Of a stretch of 64,000 nt of DNA, positions 58,707 to 64,000 are shown one piece after another. The stretch spans positions 15,996,001-16,060,000 of the forward strand of contig CM049308.1 in the NCBI GenBank assembly GCA_026874595.1, written 5' to 3'. Every line of letters starts with the position of its first letter. The stretch's first letter is position 1. The notes beneath the pieces were generated by a model, which worked only from the letters and a program-made list of their open reading frames with translations, was not told where the DNA came from and did no database searches. A program made the translations under genes and the position numbers. The DNA is from Sipunculus nudus (Eukaryota > Annelida > Sipuncula > Golfingiida > Sipunculidae).

Positions 58707-60374
58707 TGTCACAGGACAAACTCCGATCCAGTAGAATCGTCGATCCTACTAGGACAAAGTCCGATCGGACTTTCTACTAGGAGAAACTCTGATCATAGCC
58801 TCTACTAGGACAAACTCCGATCAACCAGAGACCACAACATAATTAGACTTTCTACTAGTAGAATCGGCAATTCTACTAGGACAAACTCCGATCGTAGTAT
58901 CTACTGGGACAAACTCTGATCGTGGTCTCTACTAGGACATTCTGATTGTAGTCTCTACAAGGAGAAACTTACCATAATTTACCTAATTTCTGAAACCTGA
59001 GATTAAAAATAAATAAAACACAGTAATATTTTAATCAAATGTTTTATTTATGAATTTAAAAAAAATAAAGAAAAATAAATACAAGCACATATGATAAAAC
59101 ACAATATCCTGCGATTATATATACAAGTCACAGATATACATCTTAATGTAGCATAAAATTATGATATGATAAAAAATTTACAAAAATAAGCACAAGTACA
59201 TGTAAGCACAAACTGTTATCTACTTGTATATATGTAAAATTCCTGAATATTGATCTAAAATATTTAATTCACATCCTGTCTTAAATTCACAGCAAAAAAA
59301 TGCAGTATATACATACAACAGTACTTAAGCTACTCAGTGAAAAAGCCACTGATACAGAATGTAGGTTTTATATAGAACATACAAGTTAATGTGATAAAAA
59401 ATACAAATAAAAGCACAAGCACATATTAGCACAAACTGTTATCTACAATTCCTGAACATAGGTTTAACTTATTTCTTAAAATAATAGAGAAAAATGCAAT
59501 ATATACATCAGACAGTACTTATATTTATCAATTAATAAGCCATTTATACAGATTGTGTGTATTTTCATACAGAACATTTTCAAAAGACTCACTCGCAGAA
59601 ATACAGTTCCCTCGGTAAAGTGCTAGTCCATCATAAAAATATCAGTCCTAAGGTTATGTCAACTTCCTCAAAGCTAAAAATCTGTTTTGACAAACACTGA
59701 ATGTTTCTGGGTGGCACTTTGCAAGGAGCAATCATATACAATACAGCGTAATAACAAGAATTCTAGAAGTATAGTACATAAAACAATGAATAAATATAAC
59801 ATTTTGGTTTTACAAAAAAAACCTAACATGTCAACCATTACCATATACCAGTGTTTAACCCCACATTAAAAACCAAATAAACAACCGTTGTCCTGTATAT
59901 TGTTTAAAACAATCATGATATACTTTAGTCTTTTAGAAAGTCATATTGTGTATATTCATAAATAAAACATTTGGTTACCATATTACTCTGTTCAATTTAT
60001 TCATGATCTCAGGTTTCATAAATTAGACCATTATGGTAAGTTTGTCCTGTAGAGACTACAATCGAAGTTTGTCCTAGTAGAAGCTCTGATCCAACTAGTA
60101 CATTTTATATGATTGGAGTTTGTCCTAGTCGAGACCACGATCAGAGTTTGTCCTAGTAGAATCACCTATTCTACTAGCAGAAAGTCTAATTATGTTGTGG
60201 TCTCTGGTTGATCGGAGTTTGTCCTATTAGAGGCTATGATAGGAGTTTGTCCTAGTAGAATCGCCGATCCTACTAGTAGAAAGTCTGATCGGAGTTTCTC
60301 CTAGTAGAAAGTCCGATCGGACTTTGTCCTAGTAAGATTGACAATTCTACTGGATCAGAGTTTGTCCTGTGACA
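58707..60374. mobile_element. Palindrome-armed TIR element (TGTCACAGGACAAACTC)
   Basis: Left end TGTCACAGGACAAACTCCGA; right end …GAGTTTGTCCTGTGACA. Left arm 58707-58985 and right arm 60035-60374 are strings of ACTAGGACAAACTCCGATC, CTACTAGTAG, CCGATCGGAC and TAGAATCG(C/G)CGATT(C)CTA words in both senses. The loop holds a diverged direct duplication ('AGCACAAACTGTTATCTAC' at 59205 and 59431). No coding frame of note. A 207-bp relative is at 30720-30926. Confidence 0.85.
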
Positions 60375-60379
60375 TATAC

Positions 60380-60562
60380 ACCATACAAGCTGATTCACAG
60401 TCAAGCATTCATAAACAGGCCCCCACATGGCAGTAAATAATCTAATGCCACGGTCCAACTGCCTGATCAGGATATCAGCAGCATTTCCCGAAATTTGGCT
60501 GGTCAGGATTGGAACTACGTTAGTCTTGATTTGGTGGTCATACTGCGCAGTTTGTACAACCA
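60380..60562 (-). other. Weak candidate exon abutting a mobile element
   Basis: On the minus strand TTGTACAAACTGCGCAG (60541-60557) could be a 3' splice site. The frame after it reads YDHQIKTNVVPILTSQISGN and stays open for about 55 codons to the edge of the element 58707-60374. The overlapping frame 60515-60700 is also open. No domain is recognised; chance is quite possible. Confidence 0.2.
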
Positions 60563-60719
60563 AGTTGAATCAACCCATGTACCTGGCAAACCGACAAGCT
60601 TAACAGGTTTGTTGAATGTGTTTGGTATGTTGAGGAAAGAACTTTGTTCCTTAGTCCCTAAAAAAATTTGAGCAAAGTCTGACATGTCAGACTCATCCAA
60701 TATTTGTTTATCTGAATTT

Positions 60720-62885
60720 TATAAGACACACTGAATTATGTGTTCCCTTAGACAAAAATTTTGGAGACTGGTACAGAAAAGTCAATCGACTAAAAAAAAT
60801 TTGGCACTAGAACCATGACTAACCTGACTGGCCAGTCCTGTAATAGAGCAGCACAGACAATAATTTAATACAGGATATCACCAATGCATTTTCCCAAGTA
60901 GATGTAGGAGTAAAACGATTGGCTGGAGCAGCAAGAAGTTATTTTGTGCAGGCAAGCATGATTCAGCCAGACAAGCATAAGTGCAGACAAAAATGACTAT
61001 CCAAAATTTGTTAGCTTATAATTATAAATAAGCTATGAACTCTAAGTAATTAATTTGATTACTTAATAAATACAAGGTTACAATTGTTGCTTACCTGAAT
61101 GCATGTAAAAGAGATTTAAGGAAAGTAGCAAAACTTGATGCTTATCCATGGATGAAAGATCCTATGCAACATTCCCTGTATAATCTTAAGAGGCAGTTGA
61201 TTCATTTTATGTTCTAATGCAAACTGCACCGAAGGTAGCAATCTCTCATGATATTTGTATGTCTTTTGAAGTTTTCATGATCCTGCAATAATTCTTTTTA
61301 ACATAACATAATAAATATACACTATAATAAGTTCTGGTATCAGGATGCTCCAAAATGTAAACATTATGCTAATTAAGTGCACAGGCAAGAGTGCTGAATG
61401 GATGGGCTGGTCAGGATGGACACTAGGGGTGCTAGTTGTCTGCCTGCAGTTTTTCAGGTAGGCTATGATTTACTACTTCCGCACTGGAGAGTATGGGTAC
61501 CAGTGATATCCCATATTCTGGAAAAACAAATCTACCTTAATGTGTCCACATCACTATCATTAAGCCCATGATGATGGTGATATAAGCTGGCTGCACATGT
61601 ATCCCGTATATACCTGCTGTGGCCCTGGTAGGGGATGGTGGTGGGGTTTGGGGCAGAACCTATGACCTGTGTCCTTCAACTTTAGACCCCAAAAGGGGTG
61701 GGGGTGGGGGAAATAGGTAAGAAAATATTTGCAGTATTGTCACTGATACTGATATCAGACAAAATTTAAGTTTATTTTTGGACTTCTGCCAACTGGGCAA
61801 AATTTTTACATTGTATTCACCAATTAGCTGGTTTTATTTATTTACTGGGGCATCACAAATTGTCAGTTATAAGGGGAAAAATTCAATTTCACCCTTACCA
61901 CCTGTGTTCCCTGAGTGCAGTATTGTACCTTCACCTCCTTTCACTTTTATACATGTACCATGGCCTGTCTTCTTCTCTCAGCCTTTCAGTGAAAGAATCT
62001 GTTCATTGATTAAGAACCAATCAAGTGGAAAAACAATTACTTTATTTAAAGGAAGCAGAATGTCACAGGTTAAATCCTATACATTTTTCACCAGCTGATG
62101 TCTCTACAGCTCAGAGGAATCTCATTTAAACTCCAACTTGCACGTACTCCTCATCTGGCTTATAACGGATGTGAGCACTGAAGCAGACTTGATGGTGTAA
62201 AAGAATTCTGAATACAAAGACCAAACTTCAAACTTCTGAGGTCTAGGGCTTCACACAAATCATTTACTCCAAAGGGATTAATTACTGGTGTGTGATTGTC
62301 CAAATACCAGGCAGTGAACCCCTAGGGTCACAGCGGTGAAGGGATTGGTACAAGTTCGTAGAGGTAACGGGAGAGATAATGCCGCGCATGGTCTCAAGAA
62401 TCAATAGGGTTTTGCCAGGTACCTCACCCAAAGCCAAATCCTTACACACCAGTCAATAAAAACAGCCATTGCAAACATGGCATGACTGGAAAAAAAACCT
62501 GATTCGATGAATATTTACCATACTAAATCAACATAACATTGTTCAGAACAGGCAGGATTCAATGATCTCATTTCAATGTACCTTTTACAATTTTTTTCAA
62601 TTTCTTTTGTGTTTCATATATTTTTAGACGATCAAATATTGCCTTTGGCCATGGAGCATGTCACTCAAGTATATTTTGAGCACAGCAGGTTCAGTGTATC
62701 CATATAACTTACAAGTTACATATATAGATATGTGTGAATTGGAAAAAATCTTTGCAAATGCAGGTCTACACTATCACAATAGCTGATGTTCGAAATCAAC
62801 ACTGACTGAATCTGCCACAAAATATCTGACATATATATATACTATTTATAGAATATTGGTTTTATGTATATTCCTGATCATTAGG
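60720..62885. other. No supported feature
   Basis: Unique-looking sequence. The frame 61778-62098 (106 codons) is hydrophobic/proline-rich at random and has no domain that I recognise. A short (AT)n lies near 62833. Confidence 0.45.
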
Positions 62886-63880
62886 TATGTGTAAGCATGA
62901 CTGAAGTCAGTTGGTGAGTTAACTAGATTCAGCTTGAATGTAAGCTGGAGAGTAAACTGGAGAAACAGCACGATAGTAGAATGGAGAGTCAGCTGAGGAG
63001 TAAAATAGTCAGCTTGAGAGTAAACTAAGGAGTCAGCAGGATTCAGCTGAAGTGTAAATTGGAAAATAAACTACAGTCAGCTGGAGTTTAAACTGGAGGC
63101 AGCTGGTGAGTATATAGGAAAGTCAGCTGGTGATTAAACTTGAGAGTCATCTTGAAGGTCAGCAATAAACTGGAGAGTCGGCTGTTGAGTTAACTGTGGG
63201 GGGGGGGGGGCAGTTGGAGAGTAAACTAGAGAGACTGCTAAAGATTAAACTAGAGAGTACGCTGGAAAATAAATTGGAAAAGCAGCTGGTGAGTAAACTG
63301 GAGGGTCAACTGGTGAGTCAGATAGAAGGTAAGCTACAGAGTAAACTTGAGAGTAAACTAGAGAGTCAGCTGGAGATTAAACTGGAGAGTCAGACAGTGA
63401 GTAAACTGAAGTCAGCTGGAGAGTAAACAGACCGTGAGTAAACTGGAGGGTCAACTGGTGAGTCAGATAGAAGGTAAGCTACAGAGTAAACTTGAGAGTA
63501 AACTAGAGAGTCAGCTGGAGATTAAACTGGAGAGTCAGACAGTGAGTAAACTGGAAGGTCAGCCAGTGAGTAAACTGGAGAGTCAGCTGGACAGTTAAAT
63601 GTAGTCAGCTAGATAGTTAACCAGGGAGTCAGCTGGATTCAGCTGAAGTGTAACCTGGAGAGTAAACTTGAGACTGAGAGTCAACTTGAGAGCCATGTGG
63701 AGAGTAAACTAGAGTCAGCTGGTGAGTAAACAAGGGAGTCAGCTAGATTCAGCCGAAGTGTAAACTGGAGAGTAAACTTGAGACTGAGAGTCCCTGTCAA
63801 CTTGAGAGCCAACTAGAGAGTCAGCTGGTGTAAGCTGAAGATTAAACTGGAGAGTCAACTGGATAGTCAGCTGAATGTTA
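62886..63880 (+). repeat. 12-bp-based minisatellite (AGTCAGCTGGAG / AGTAAACTGGAG)
   Basis: A ~1-kb array of the 12-mers AGTCAGCTGGAG and AGTAAACTGGAG with many variants and indels. A block of about 120 bp starting GTGAGTAAACTGGAGGGTCA is repeated almost exactly at 63289 and 63434 (offset 145 bp), and another block starting GGGAGTCAGCTGGATTCAGC at 63626 returns near 63744. The 76-codon frame 63196-63426 (LESKLESQLE pattern) exists because the unit is a multiple of three; stops elsewhere rule out a long product. Confidence 0.9.
63198..63210 (+). repeat. G13 homopolymer
   Basis: Plus-strand G tract inside the 12-bp minisatellite. Confidence 0.95.
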
Positions 63881-64000
63881 CTGCATACATGTAAGAATCA
63901 ATGCAGTCATCAAAATGAAAATCAGATGGGGTATAGTGCAAGAGTTGTGTTTCTGGTGAGAAAATGTGCATTCATGCATTGTACTATTTGAATCTCTATG

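Noticed and set aside
61778-62098. 106-codon plus-strand frame as a membrane protein
   Set aside because: T-rich sequence gives hydrophobic residues by chance; no domain, no splice context, no repeat support.
63196-63426. Coiled-coil-like protein (LESKLESQLE repeats)
   Set aside because: It arises because the minisatellite unit is 12 bp. The array has stops and frame changes on both sides and a G13 run at the start.
1-64000. LTR retrotransposons, LINE reverse transcriptase or endogenous virus remnants
   Set aside because: I found no long direct terminal repeats, primer site or polymerase motifs in the longer open frames.

Overview
The window looks like non-genic nuclear DNA of an animal, most probably a bivalve mollusc. 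It is AT-rich, has no long open frame outside repeats, and is packed with non-autonomous mobile elements. The bivalve call is an inference. Several elements carry a tandem core of ~148-bp units, a tetranucleotide or similar microsatellite and a 3' terminal hairpin, which is the plan of the bivalve 'pearl' elements and of Helentron-associated (INE-1/HINE-like) elements. I cannot name the species. I see no convincing complete protein gene, no tRNA or rRNA gene and no CRISPR array. Three short frames are listed only as weak candidates (784-920, 39662-39922, 60380-60562).

Three groups of mobile elements make up most of the window. (1) Hairpin-tailed elements. Family B (heads at 5857, 16508, 17696, 21039, 44164, 45892; nine tail hairpins between 8988 and 57884, all on +) ends in an (ACGG)n-type microsatellite and a hairpin followed by TAAAA. 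Family C (45941-47892) has nine ~149-bp units and a different hairpin. Family A (2865-4608 on -, 11981-13158 on +, chimeric copy at 22699) has 280-bp units with two GGTGGCGCCACC palindromes each. In A, B and C the stem word of the 3' hairpin also stands near the 5' end. (2) Palindrome-armed elements that share only a TGTC...GACA terminus (with AT outside) but have unrelated arm sequences: 244-713, 2124-9251, 2580-5205, 30720-30926, 34040-36221, 53389-54335, 54561-56689 and 58707-60374. Their arms are strings of short palindromic words. (3) Ordinary MITE-like elements: 30949-31127 and 40570-40721 (one family), 41854-42783 (hAT-like, with an imperfect 8-bp target duplication), 51501-51836, and a Tigger/pogo-like end at 55003.

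Layout. 1-9300: a palindrome-armed element opened by two later insertions, one of which contains a family A element (three levels of nesting). 9300-16500: mostly unique sequence, one complete family A copy and degenerate tandem repeats. 16500-27660: family B pile-up with B inserted in B, an A/B chimera, and a family F repeat. 27670-30070: a 43/44-bp minisatellite of about 55 units with higher-order structure. 30100-44100: largely unique sequence, with a long inverted-repeat element (34040-36221), the hAT-like MITE and a decayed 148-bp core array. 44160-51960: family B with a nested family C, then family F with a nested MITE. 52000-62880: three more palindrome-armed elements, a CAAGTC-rich minisatellite and quiet sequence. 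62886-63880: a 12-bp-based minisatellite.

No genes work together here. What the window offers is a readable insertion history: paralogous empty sites inside the window define several insertion points closely.
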